Source: Pseudomonadota bacterium (GTDB taxonomy: Bacteria > Pseudomonadota > Alphaproteobacteria > Micavibrionales > CSBR16-224). From it: 64,000 nt of DNA. Shown one piece after another: positions 34,842-42,917 of this stretch. The stretch lies in the NCBI GenBank assembly GCA_013285465.1, contig CP053449.1:2566735-2630734 (forward strand), written 5' to 3'. The translations under genes were made by a program, and so were the position numbers. The notes beneath the pieces were generated by a model that ran no database searches, was not told the origin of the DNA, and was given only the letters and a program-made list of their open reading frames with translations. Positions within the stretch are counted from its first letter, which is position 1. The number at the start of each line of letters is the position of its first letter.

Positions 34842-35906
34842 GTGACACAGGCAGTCAAAAAAAATGCGGACGGACAGAAGAAGCCCCTGCTGGCGGTGCT
34901 TGCGGGGGAAAAAGCGGCGCGTCCGCCTTTCTGGTTTATGCGGCAGGCCGGGCGGTATCTGCCGGAATACCGTGCTTTGCGCAAAGATGCGGGCAGTTTT
35001 CTGGATTTGTGCTATACGCCGGAACTGGCGGCGGAAGTCACCGTACAACCGCTGCGCCGTTACGGTATGGATGCGGCGATTCTATTCTCCGATATTCTGG
35101 TTGTACCGCATGCTTTGGGGCAGGAAGTGGCTTTTCAGGAAGGCAAAGGGCCTGTTCTGGGCGCATTGGATATCGGTGTGCTGGATGTTGACAATCTCCA
35201 TGACAAGGCAGCGCCTGTTTATGAAACCGTGCGCAAAACCCGGGCATTGTTGCGGGAAGATCCCGCATTGGACGACCAGGCGCTGATCGGTTTTGCCGGT
35301 GCACCCTGGACTGTTGCAACCTATATGGTTGAAGGCGGCGGCAGCAAGGAATTCATGAAAATCCGTGAAATGATGTACCGGAGCCCGGATCAGCTGGATG
35401 CGCTGATCGCTGTCTTGACCGAAGCAACCATAGCCTATCTGTCACGGCAGATTGAGGCCGGCGCAGAGGCCATACAGATATTCGACAGCTGGGCAGGCAT
35501 TTTGCCCGAAGATATGTTTGAGAAATATGTGATTGCGCCGACAGCGGAAATTGTCGCGGTTTTGCGGCAGGATTATCCGGACGTGCCGGTCATCGGCTTC
35601 CCGAAGGGTGCAGGACTGCTGTATAAAAACTATGCAGAGCAGACCGGCGTGACGGCTTTGGGGCTGGATTATACTTTACCGCCGGAATGGGCTGCGCAGG
35701 AGCTGCAAAGCATTTGTCCCGTGCAGGGTTGTCTTGATCCTGCCCTGTTGCTGGCCGGAGGCGATGTTATGCTGGCGGCGGCGCAGCGCATTCTGGATGT
35801 GTTTTCCGGCGGGTCGTTTATTTTTAATCTTGGTCACGGCATTAACAAAGAGACGAAACCGGAAACGGTGGCGCAGCTTTCCGCTTTTCTAAAAGGGTCG
35901 ACATAA
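34842..35906 (+). CDS. hemE: uroporphyrinogen decarboxylase
   Basis: 354 aa from GTG 34842 with AAAGG upstream. Cytoplasmic enzyme that removes four acetate carboxyls from uroporphyrinogen III to give coproporphyrinogen [23 protein letters not shown] is the N-terminal signature, with the Arg residues that bind substrate. The second signature [19 protein letters not shown] and [10 protein letters not shown] follow, and [12 protein letters not shown] closes the barrel. First gene of the hemE-hemH-hemJ run. Confidence 0.97.
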   Translation: MTQAVKKNADGQKKPLLAVLAGEKAARPPFWFMRQAGRYLPEYRALRKDAGSFLDLCYTPELAAEVTVQPLRRYGMDAAILFSDILVVPHALGQEVAFQEGKGPVLGALDIGVLDVDNLHDKAAPVYETVRKTRALLREDPALDDQALIGFAGAPWTVATYMVEGGGSKEFMKIREMMYRSPDQLDALIAVLTEATIAYLSRQIEAGAEAIQIFDSWAGILPEDMFEKYVIAPTAEIVAVLRQDYPDVPVIGFPKGAGLLYKNYAEQTGVTALGLDYTLPPEWAAQELQSICPVQGCLDPALLLAGGDVMLAAAQRILDVFSGGSFIFNLGHGINKETKPETVAQLSAFLKGST

Positions 35907-35910
35907 AATA

Positions 35911-36993
35911 ATGGCACGCAGACTGGCAGTTGTGTTGATGAATCTTGGCGGCCCTTTGGGGCGCAAAGACATTTATCCGTTTCTGCTGAATTTTTTTTCC
36001 GACAAGAATATCATCGGCGCGCCCTATCCTTTGCGGCGCATGATCGCAAAGCTGATTGCTTCACGCCGGTCAAAAGGTGCCGCGCTGGAAGCCTATCGCG
36101 AGCTGGGATATAAATCACCTTTGTTGAAAAATACGCGGGCGCAGCAAGAGGCGCTGGAAGCCGCTATAAAGAAAAACCTGCCGCAGGGTTTTGGCGCGGT
36201 GCGTGTTTTTACGACCATGCGCTACTGGCATCCGCGCAGCGGTAAGGTTGTGCTGGATGTGAAGGATTACAACCCCTCACATGTTGTTTTACTGCCGCTT
36301 TACCCGCAATATTCCACCACAACGGTGAAATCCTCGATTGAAGACTGGCAACAAGCCGCCGGTGAACACGGCCTTGTTTGCAATACGACGCCGGTTTGTT
36401 GCTGGCCGTTTCAAAACGGTTTTATCGCCGCCTCGGCCGACCGTATCCGCAGCGCCTGGGAGAAAGCGCGCCGCCTGAATCCGCATATTGAGTATCGTGT
36501 GTTATTTTCCGCACACGGGTTGCCGGAGAAAGTCGTAAAAAAAGGCGACCCCTATCAATGGCAATGTGAGGAATCGGCGGCAAAAATCGCAGCGGCAACG
36601 GGGATTGAAAATATTGACTGGGAAATTTGTTATCAAAGTCGCGTCGGGCCGATGAAATGGATTACGCCGTCGACGGATGAGGCTTTGAATAAGGCGGCGC
36701 AGGACGGTAAAGGCATTCTGGTCTATCCGCATGCTTTTGTCTCGGAACATGTGGAAACGCTGGTTGAAATTGAAAATGAATACCGCGAAACTGCGCGGCA
36801 TCTGGGTATTCCGGATTTTGTCCGCGTCGCAACGGCGGGAACGCATCCGCTTTTTATCGACGGATTGGCGGATCTTGTGCATTATGTGCTGGATCAGCGC
36901 CCGCAACCCGCACTGTATTGCGGACATTCGCGCGGGCGGATCTGTCCGGGTACATATAAAAACTGTGCCTATCAAATCTTGAAAAAAGGATAA
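35911..36993 (+). CDS. hemH: ferrochelatase with Cys-rich C-terminus
   Basis: 360 aa, four nt after hemE. Inserts ferrous iron into protoporphyrin IX. VVLMNLGGPLG starts the fold, and VLFSAHGLPEKVV carries the catalytic His. QSRVGPMKWITPSTDEAL and PHAFVSEHVETLVEIENEY carry the acidic ligands. The last 25 residues contain three cysteines (ALYCGHSRGRICPG and NCAYQI), with more Cys in the body (VCNTTPVCC). Caulobacter ferrochelatase carries a [2Fe-2S] cluster held by C-terminal cysteines plus one internal Cys. A similar cluster is possible here, but the spacing is not identical to published cases. Confidence 0.95.
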   Translation: MARRLAVVLMNLGGPLGRKDIYPFLLNFFSDKNIIGAPYPLRRMIAKLIASRRSKGAALEAYRELGYKSPLLKNTRAQQEALEAAIKKNLPQGFGAVRVFTTMRYWHPRSGKVVLDVKDYNPSHVVLLPLYPQYSTTTVKSSIEDWQQAAGEHGLVCNTTPVCCWPFQNGFIAASADRIRSAWEKARRLNPHIEYRVLFSAHGLPEKVVKKGDPYQWQCEESAAKIAAATGIENIDWEICYQSRVGPMKWITPSTDEALNKAAQDGKGILVYPHAFVSEHVETLVEIENEYRETARHLGIPDFVRVATAGTHPLFIDGLADLVHYVLDQRPQPALYCGHSRGRICPGTYKNCAYQILKKG

Positions 36994-36999
36994 AAAAAT

Positions 37000-37452
37000 A
37001 TGCAGGATTTTTTGCTGGGAATCTACGACTGGTTAAGAGCGCTTCATATCATCGCGGTTATCAGCTGGATGGCGGGAATGCTGTATCTGCCGCGTCTTTA
37101 TGTTTATCACTGCGCAGCGGAAACGGGATCGGAGCTGTCAGAAACGCTGAAAATCATGGAACGCCGCTTGCTGCGCCTGATTATCAATCCGGCGATGATC
37201 GTCACATGGCTGCTGGGGCTGAGTATGCTGTACAGCAATCCGTCATTGCTGCAGAACCCGTGGATGCATGTCAAACTGACCTGTCTGGTGCTGATGCAGC
37301 TTGTACACGCCTTTTTTGCCAGAAGCCGCAGGAATTTTGACGCGGATAAAAATACCCGCTCACAAAAATTCTACCGCTTTGCCAATGAAGCACCGACGGT
37401 CTTGATGATTATTATCGTCATTATGGTGATTGTCCGCCCGTTTTCCGGCTGA
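37000..37452 (+). CDS. hemJ: protoporphyrinogen oxidase HemJ
   Basis: 150-aa four-helix inner-membrane protein (UPF0093). Converts protoporphyrinogen IX to protoporphyrin IX, the step between HemE products and HemH. The conserved His is in LRALHIIAVISWMAGMLYLPRLYVYH, followed by MERRLLRLIINPAMIVTWLLGL. WMHVKLTCLVLMQLVHAFF carries the conserved Lys and the second His. Six nt after hemH; completes the terminal heme operon, apart from coproporphyrinogen oxidase, which is not here. Confidence 0.93.
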   Translation: MQDFLLGIYDWLRALHIIAVISWMAGMLYLPRLYVYHCAAETGSELSETLKIMERRLLRLIINPAMIVTWLLGLSMLYSNPSLLQNPWMHVKLTCLVLMQLVHAFFARSRRNFDADKNTRSQKFYRFANEAPTVLMIIIVIMVIVRPFSG

Positions 37453-37457
37453 GTTTT

Positions 37458-39251
37458 TTAAAGCCAGGCAGGGCGTTCCGGCATAAGCAGTGCCAGGGCA
37501 AAGAAAATCACCAGCGTCATAATTGCTGCCAGCATGCCCGACATGCCGCCGGGGGGGAGCGCCTGCTTTCCGGCATCAGCGCTTTGAAACGACATGACTT
37601 TCTTCAAGGCACCGGCACCGAAAAAACGCACGGTGAAATAAGCCATGACGGCAAGTCCGCCCGCCAGTGTGAAATCATAGATCATCTGTTCATTCGCGGG
37701 GGTTTCCGGTGTGAGCGCCATACCGCGGAGGCCGGCAAAAAACCACGCGCCCGCCAATGCGGCGGCGATTGTTGTGCCGACGGCGGCGCCGACTTTGCGC
37801 GGCTTATCCGTCAATGATTTGATGGCCTGATCTGCAAAGACAACACAGGCTCTCGCATATTTGTCGGATAATCCGCGCGGATAAAGGGTTTTGACATGTT
37901 GCAGCATTTTCTTTTTCGTCATACTGCCGGTATGGGAGAAAACATCTTTGACCAGCCGCAATTTCATCGCGGTTTTCATCAGGGCTTCGGTCGCCATCGG
38001 GCCTTTGACGATTTTTTGCAGGGCGGCAATGCCGGATTTTACCTGCGGGTCGAGGAAATCATCAATATGCAGAATACAGGATTGATATCCGGCAAGCTGC
38101 GCATCATAGCGTTTGCCGCCGATGGAGAACTCCGCCGTGCCGTATGGAATTTCAACATGGTAATGCAGTTCCGCCTGCGGCGGCGTGTGTGCAGCTGCTT
38201 GCGTCGCAGGCTGTCCCGCCGTTTGCGGTGATGTTGTTGCGGGTGTTGCCGCTGCTGCTGCCGCTGCCGTAAGGGCATCAAGACTTTCAGGATCGGGCAT
38301 GACCATGGAAATTGCCGCATGCTGCTCCGTCGCCAGCTTGGTTTCGCCGCCCGTTGCCTCCAGCAGGTCGCGGATTTCCGCAGGCATATTGGCGGTACTG
38401 ATGCTCATATTCGTGAAAGCTTCAAAAGCGACGCTGTTGTGAAGACTGACATAGCCGGTTTTGTTGCATTCCGTGCAGCCGACATATTTCGTGCCGCGGC
38501 ATTTCGGACATTGTATATATTTCAAGCCGCGACATTCACGGCAAATAGCGTCTTTTTTACCGAAACATTCCGGACATTTTATTTTTGTGCCGCCCGCACC
38601 CGGCAGTTCGCCCAGTCCCAGACAGCGCAGGCAGTCGGTTTTACCGAAACCCTTGCATTCGATACAGGGGGTCTGGCCTTTGCCGTGGCAGTAACCGCAT
38701 TTATCCTGTTTTTTGCCTTTGCATTTCGGGCATTTTTCGTGACAGGTATAGTCTGCGTTTAATTCTTTCAGGGCGAATTTTTGTTGGCTTCCCCAGCCCA
38801 GCAGCGGTGCTTTTTTCAAATATTCACCGGCCAGAATGACGGTTTTGGGATTGCTTAAATTCTGTGTTTTTAAAGCCGCAATTTTTTCCTGCATCTCCAG
38901 CTTGGAGTTACAAAAAGTGCCTGTTTTGTCTTGTCCGGCGGTGCGGCTTTCGATGATTGTGGGCGTTAGTTGCAAAGTAATCGGGATATCAAAAGCAAAA
39001 ACATCCTGTTTTTTCTTCGCGACCCGGACATCGGTGCCGGAAAGTCCGTTACCGGTAACCCAGTCCGTGATATGTTTTGCGGCGGTCTCGGCCAGATCAG
39101 GCACGCCCTTTTCAGGGGGATAGGGTTCTTTTCCCCAGACATAAGACGGCGGCACGGCGGCACGGACAGGCGGCGGTGTCTGCGTTTGTGAAGGCGGCGG
39201 TGTTGCAGCCCCCTTCTTTGTCTGCGTTGCTGTGTCGTCTGTTTCCGGCAA
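37458..39251 (-). CDS. membrane protein with eight CXXC pairs (DnaJ-like zinc-finger array, no J domain)
   Basis: 597 aa. Residues 1-50 are Pro/Thr-rich and probably disordered. Residues 170-262 hold eight CXXC pairs (C174/177, 185/188, 196/199, 207/210, 226/229, 237/240, 248/251, 259/262), several as CXXCXGXG like DnaJ, which has only four. An Ala/Pro/Thr-rich linker follows near 325-355. The C-terminal part has three membrane helices (VGAAVGTTIAAALAGAWFFAG, FTLAGGLAVMAYFTVRFF, GMLAAIMTLVIFFALALL). No HPD motif or signal peptide is seen. It probably binds zinc in the cytoplasm while tethered to the inner membrane. Converges with hemJ, 5 nt apart. Function unknown. Confidence 0.88.
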   Translation of the reverse strand: MPETDDTATQTKKGAATPPPSQTQTPPPVRAAVPPSYVWGKEPYPPEKGVPDLAETAAKHITDWVTGNGLSGTDVRVAKKKQDVFAFDIPITLQLTPTIIESRTAGQDKTGTFCNSKLEMQEKIAALKTQNLSNPKTVILAGEYLKKAPLLGWGSQQKFALKELNADYTCHEKCPKCKGKKQDKCGYCHGKGQTPCIECKGFGKTDCLRCLGLGELPGAGGTKIKCPECFGKKDAICRECRGLKYIQCPKCRGTKYVGCTECNKTGYVSLHNSVAFEAFTNMSISTANMPAEIRDLLEATGGETKLATEQHAAISMVMPDPESLDALTAAAAAAATPATTSPQTAGQPATQAAAHTPPQAELHYHVEIPYGTAEFSIGGKRYDAQLAGYQSCILHIDDFLDPQVKSGIAALQKIVKGPMATEALMKTAMKLRLVKDVFSHTGSMTKKKMLQHVKTLYPRGLSDKYARACVVFADQAIKSLTDKPRKVGAAVGTTIAAALAGAWFFAGLRGMALTPETPANEQMIYDFTLAGGLAVMAYFTVRFFGAGALKKVMSFQSADAGKQALPPGGMSGMLAAIMTLVIFFALALLMPERPAWL

Positions 39252-39286
39252 GGAAAAATATCCTTAAAACAGTTTATTAAAAAATA

Positions 39287-40018
39287 TTACGCTTCGGAGG
39301 CTTTGCGTTGCTCCGCCGTTAAAAGATTACGCGCGAGGAAATCCGCGGTGCGGACATTGGCTTCGCGGGCGGCATTCTCGTCAAAATGTTCGCCGCCGAT
39401 CCGTGCGAAAGCGTGGTCAACGCCCTGATAATGGAAAATTTCGATATGGTCATAAGCCGAAAGTGTTTTTATAATTTTTTCCTGCGCTTCCGGCGGGACG
39501 AATTGATCTTTTTCCGCGATATGCATCAGTAGCGGCTTTTTAATCTTTTCAGCGCCGTCCAGCGCATCCTGAATACCGACGCCGTAATAGCTGACATTGC
39601 AATCCGCATCGGAATTTACCGCCGTCAGATAGGCCAGTTTGCCGCCAAGACAAAAGCCGATCGTGCCGACTTTGCCGTTTGTGCCGGGATAGCCGCGCAT
39701 ATGATTGATGGTGGCGATCAGATCCTCCACGCCTTTTTCTTCGTCAAAACCTTGATAAAGTTCGAAAGCGCGCGCCCATTCCTCCTCCGTATGGTCGGTC
39801 AGTTGAATGCCGGGCTCCTGCCGCCAGAACAGATCGGGGCAAACCGCGACATAGCCCTGATAGGCCAGATTGTCGCAAATCGCGCGCATGACGCCGTTCA
39901 CACCGAAAATTTCCTGAATGACGATAACAACCGGTGCGCCGTCCTCCGCTTCTTTTTGTCCGGAGAGATAGGCTGAAAATGTACCGCCGTCGCTGCTTTT
40001 GATCGTGATGTCGGTCAT
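39287..40018 (-). CDS. dienelactone hydrolase family protein
   Basis: 243 aa from ATG 40018; an upstream TTG at 40036 overlaps the GAGGAG ribosome site and is not the start. Alpha/beta hydrolase. The nucleophile elbow is GTIGFCLGGKLAY (Cys instead of Ser, typical of this family), the Asp is in HIAEKDQFVPPEA, and the His in QGVDHAFAR. PVVIVIQEIFGVN near the N-terminus contains the conserved Glu that modulates the Cys. Members hydrolyse dienelactones in aromatic breakdown, but most chromosomal copies are of unknown substrate. Monocistronic by position. Confidence 0.92.
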   Translation of the reverse strand: MTDITIKSSDGGTFSAYLSGQKEAEDGAPVVIVIQEIFGVNGVMRAICDNLAYQGYVAVCPDLFWRQEPGIQLTDHTEEEWARAFELYQGFDEEKGVEDLIATINHMRGYPGTNGKVGTIGFCLGGKLAYLTAVNSDADCNVSYYGVGIQDALDGAEKIKKPLLMHIAEKDQFVPPEAQEKIIKTLSAYDHIEIFHYQGVDHAFARIGGEHFDENAAREANVRTADFLARNLLTAEQRKASEA

Positions 40019-40129
40019 ATGTGCAAAGCTCCTCAAGCCTTATAGAAACCGTGAAGGTTTTCTGATAAACTCCCGTAAAACTATATCGCAACAAAATCAG
40101 GCTGTATAGGCCGGAGCATAAAGAAATTC

Positions 40130-40552
40130 ATGGAGATGACGGAGTCTTTTTACAAAGCGCATGTTTTTTGCTGCAATAATGAACGGCCTGCAGGCCATAT
40201 ACGCGGCTGTTGCCGTGAAAAAGGCGGTGTGTCGTTGCAGAATTACATGAAAGTGCGGGCAAAAGAGCTCGGCATCGAGAAAACGCGCATCAACAAGGCC
40301 GGTTGTCTTGACCGCTGCGAGCTGGGGCCTGTGATGGTGATCTATCCCGAAGGGGTCTGGTACCATTACGCCACGCGCGAGGATGTGGACGAGATTCTTG
40401 AAACACATTTGCTTGGCGGAAAAATTGTCGAAAGGTTGCAGCTGGAAAACGACCAGACGGAACTGACACCTGCGCAGGCAGAGTCTTTGGCTTGTGTCAT
40501 GCAATGTATGCCGCCCAAAACAGAGCCGGAAGAAACGGGGAAAGAAGTATGA
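40130..40552 (+). CDS. thioredoxin-like [2Fe-2S] ferredoxin
   Basis: 140 aa of the thioredoxin-fold (2Fe-2S) ferredoxin family. Cysteines C14/C15, C27/C28, C59 and C63 match the family pattern HVFxC...ERPAGHIRGCC and NKAGCLDRCELGPVMVIYPEGVWY, whose middle Cys residues bind the cluster. An acidic C-terminal tail has two more Cys (SLACVMQCMPP). The stop overlaps the mnmE start by ATGA, so it is coupled to tRNA-modification enzyme synthesis. A redox role beside MnmE/MnmG is inference. Confidence 0.88.
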   Translation: MEMTESFYKAHVFCCNNERPAGHIRGCCREKGGVSLQNYMKVRAKELGIEKTRINKAGCLDRCELGPVMVIYPEGVWYHYATREDVDEILETHLLGGKIVERLQLENDQTELTPAQAESLACVMQCMPPKTEPEETGKEV

Positions 40553-41868
40553 CGATTTTTGCCCTGTCCTCCCCGCCCGGCAAAGGCGGTGTGGCCGTCT
40601 TCCGCGTATCCGGCCCAGCGGCTTTAAACAGCTATCACGCCCTGACAAAACGGAAAAAATCCCTGCCGCCGCGCAAGGCGACCTATTGCCGTATGATGCA
40701 TCCTGTCAGCGGCGATGTGATTGACCGCGGTCTGGCGGTTTATTTTCAGGCACCCGCCAGTTTCACCGGCGAAGATGTGGTGGAATATTATACCCATGGC
40801 GGTACGGCAGGTGTGGCGGCAATGCTGGCGGCGCTGGGAGCCTGTGAAGGGCTGCGCCCCGCGGAAGCCGGAGAATTTACCAAATCGGCAGTCTTGAACG
40901 GCAAGCTTGACCTGACCGAGGCCGAGGCTGTCGGCGATATGATTAATGCCGAAACCGAAATCCAGCATCAACTGGCCGCCGCACAATATGAAGGCAGCCT
41001 GAAACAGCTTTATGACGGTTGGACGGCGCGGCTGGTGCAGATGCTGGCCTATCAGGAGGCGGAAATCGAATTCCCTGACGAGGATATGCCTGACGGTATC
41101 GCGGAAGAACTGCGGCCGCAAATTGCGGAATTGCTGGCCGATATGCGCGCGCATCTGGATGATGCCAGAAAAGGTGAAAGGCTGCGTGAGGGCCTGAAAA
41201 TTGTGATACTGGGCCCACCGAATGCCGGAAAATCAAGCCTGCTGAATGCGCTGGCCAAACGTGATGTGGCAATTGTGTCCGAAACGGCGGGGACGACCCG
41301 CGACGTGATTGAAGCGCATCTCAATCTGGGCGGTTATGCGGTGACGCTGACGGATACGGCAGGGCTGCGCGGCGAGACGCAGGATGCGATTGAAAAAGAA
41401 GGTATGGCACGGGCGCGCAGCCATGCGGCGGAGGCGGATTTGAAGGTGTTTTTATTCGATGCGGCAGAGGGGTTTGATAAGGCGTTTTTTAAAGAGATTG
41501 ATGTGCAAACGCTGCTGGTAGCCAATAAAACCGATGCGGCGGAGAATGTGAAACTTCCTGAAGGGGTGTTGCCGCTTTCCGTGAAAACCGGGGACGGGCT
41601 GACATTCTTCCTGAAACGGCTGACGGATGAGCTGGCGCAGCGTTGGGCGCTGCCGAAAGATCATGCGCCGCTGCTGACGCGGCAGCGTCACCGCGATACG
41701 CTGGAAGAAAGCGCCGCGGCGCTGGAACAGTCACTGGCGGCGGAATTGCCCGAGCTGGCAGCGGAGGATTTACGGCTGGCGCTGCGTGCATTGGGCAGGC
41801 TGACAGGCCGCGTCGATGTCGAGGCTTTGCTCGACGTTATTTTCCGCGATTTCTGTATCGGGAAGTGA
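40549..41868 (+). CDS. mnmE: tRNA modification GTPase MnmE
   Basis: 439 aa from ATG 40549, overlapping the ferredoxin stop; the frame opens earlier but MTIFALSSPPGKGG is the family N-terminus. Potassium-activated GTPase that with MnmG modifies U34. The folate-binding N-domain has GEFTKSAVLNGKLDLTEAEAVGDMI. The G domain inserted in a helical region has GPPNAGKSSLLN (G1), TRD (G2), DTAGLR (G3) and NKTD (G4). The C-terminal FCIGK carries the invariant catalytic-pathway Cys. Confidence 0.97.
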   Translation: MTIFALSSPPGKGGVAVFRVSGPAALNSYHALTKRKKSLPPRKATYCRMMHPVSGDVIDRGLAVYFQAPASFTGEDVVEYYTHGGTAGVAAMLAALGACEGLRPAEAGEFTKSAVLNGKLDLTEAEAVGDMINAETEIQHQLAAAQYEGSLKQLYDGWTARLVQMLAYQEAEIEFPDEDMPDGIAEELRPQIAELLADMRAHLDDARKGERLREGLKIVILGPPNAGKSSLLNALAKRDVAIVSETAGTTRDVIEAHLNLGGYAVTLTDTAGLRGETQDAIEKEGMARARSHAAEADLKVFLFDAAEGFDKAFFKEIDVQTLLVANKTDAAENVKLPEGVLPLSVKTGDGLTFFLKRLTDELAQRWALPKDHAPLLTRQRHRDTLEESAAALEQSLAAELPELAAEDLRLALRALGRLTGRVDVEALLDVIFRDFCIGK

Positions 41869-41870
41869 TC

Positions 41871-42695
41871 TTATTTTTTAATGCCGGAAAGCAGCTCCGC
41901 TGTTTGCGCGGCGCTGTCCACAGCAGCCATGCCGACGGTGTGATAACCGGAATCGACATGCATCACCTCGCCCGTCACGCCTGCGCCGAGATCGGAAAGC
42001 AGGAACAGGCCGGCACCGCCGACATCTTCGATCGTGACATTGCGGCGCAGCGGGGAGTTATATTCATTCCATTTCAGAATATAGCGGAAATCGCCGATAC
42101 CGCTGGCGGCCAGTGTGCGGATCGGGCCTGCGCTGATGGCATTCACGCGGATATTCTGCGGGCCGAGGTCATTGGCGAGATAGCGGACGGAGGCTTCCAG
42201 AGCCGCTTTGGCAACGCCCATGACATTGTAATGCGGCATCACGCGTTCCGCGCCGTAATAGGTCATGGTGACCATGCTGCCGCCGTCGCTCATCAGTTTG
42301 GCGGCGCGGCGGGCAACGGCGGTAAAGGAATAGACGGAAATATCCATCGTCATCATGAAATTATCGCGGCTGGTATCAACATACATGCCTGTTAATTCGT
42401 TTTTATCGGAATAGGCGATGGCGTGAATCAGGAAGTCGATTTTGCCCCATTCTTTTTCCAGCGTCTCGAAAACAGCATCCAGACCGGCCTCATCCGTAAC
42501 ATCACAGGGCAGAACCAGTTTTGAACCGGTTTTTTCCGCCAGCGGGCGCACGCGTTTTTCCAAGGCCTCGCCCTGATAGGTGAAGGCGAGTTCCGCACCG
42601 CATTGATGCAGTTTCTCGGCAATACCCCATGCGATGGATCTGTCATTGGCAACACCCATAACCAGACCGCGTTTTCCAGACATCAGCTCAGACAT
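41871..42695 (-). CDS. fabI: enoyl-[acyl-carrier-protein] reductase (NADH) FabI
   Basis: 274 aa. Last reductive step of fatty-acid elongation; the target of triclosan in other bacteria. GLVMGVANDRSIAWGIA is the FabI nucleotide motif. HAIAYSDKNEL follows, and the catalytic set is Y147, Y156 and K163 in TYYGAERVMPHYNVMGVAK. AISAGPIRTLAASGI closes the site. It converges with mnmE only 2 nt apart and is divergent from the M23 peptidase gene. Confidence 0.96.
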   Translation of the reverse strand: MSELMSGKRGLVMGVANDRSIAWGIAEKLHQCGAELAFTYQGEALEKRVRPLAEKTGSKLVLPCDVTDEAGLDAVFETLEKEWGKIDFLIHAIAYSDKNELTGMYVDTSRDNFMMTMDISVYSFTAVARRAAKLMSDGGSMVTMTYYGAERVMPHYNVMGVAKAALEASVRYLANDLGPQNIRVNAISAGPIRTLAASGIGDFRYILKWNEYNSPLRRNVTIEDVGGAGLFLLSDLGAGVTGEVMHVDSGYHTVGMAAVDSAAQTAELLSGIKK

Positions 42696-42776
42696 AGTTT
42701 TGTTTCCGTCTCTTCCAACTTGTTTTAAACACTCGCCTTTTTAGCCCCTGCCGAAAAAGCGTTCGGGCAAACAATA

Positions 42777-42796
42777 CACAATATATATAATTTGTG
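42777..42796. promoter_or_regulatory. AT-rich inverted repeat in the fabI/M23 divergent gap
   Basis: CACAA (42777-42781) and TTGTG (42792-42796) flank a TATATATAAT core. It could be a -10 region with an operator for one or both divergent genes. No matching -35 element was found. Confidence 0.3.
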
Positions 42797-42917
42797 CTAG
42801 AGTTTAATAAGGGTTTAGTTATTCTTCAACTTTCCTTCAAGTCTTTCCTCTACAATGAATATGTGATATAGCTACGAATAAGAATCGAGCGAAAACCAAC
42901 CACCAAAAAGGTGTGAT

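Noticed and set aside
34624-34845. Open frame of 73 codons in the hemE upstream gap
   Set aside because: No ribosome site or family-like sequence. It runs through the AT-rich tract and DnaA boxes, so it is a chance frame in the origin.
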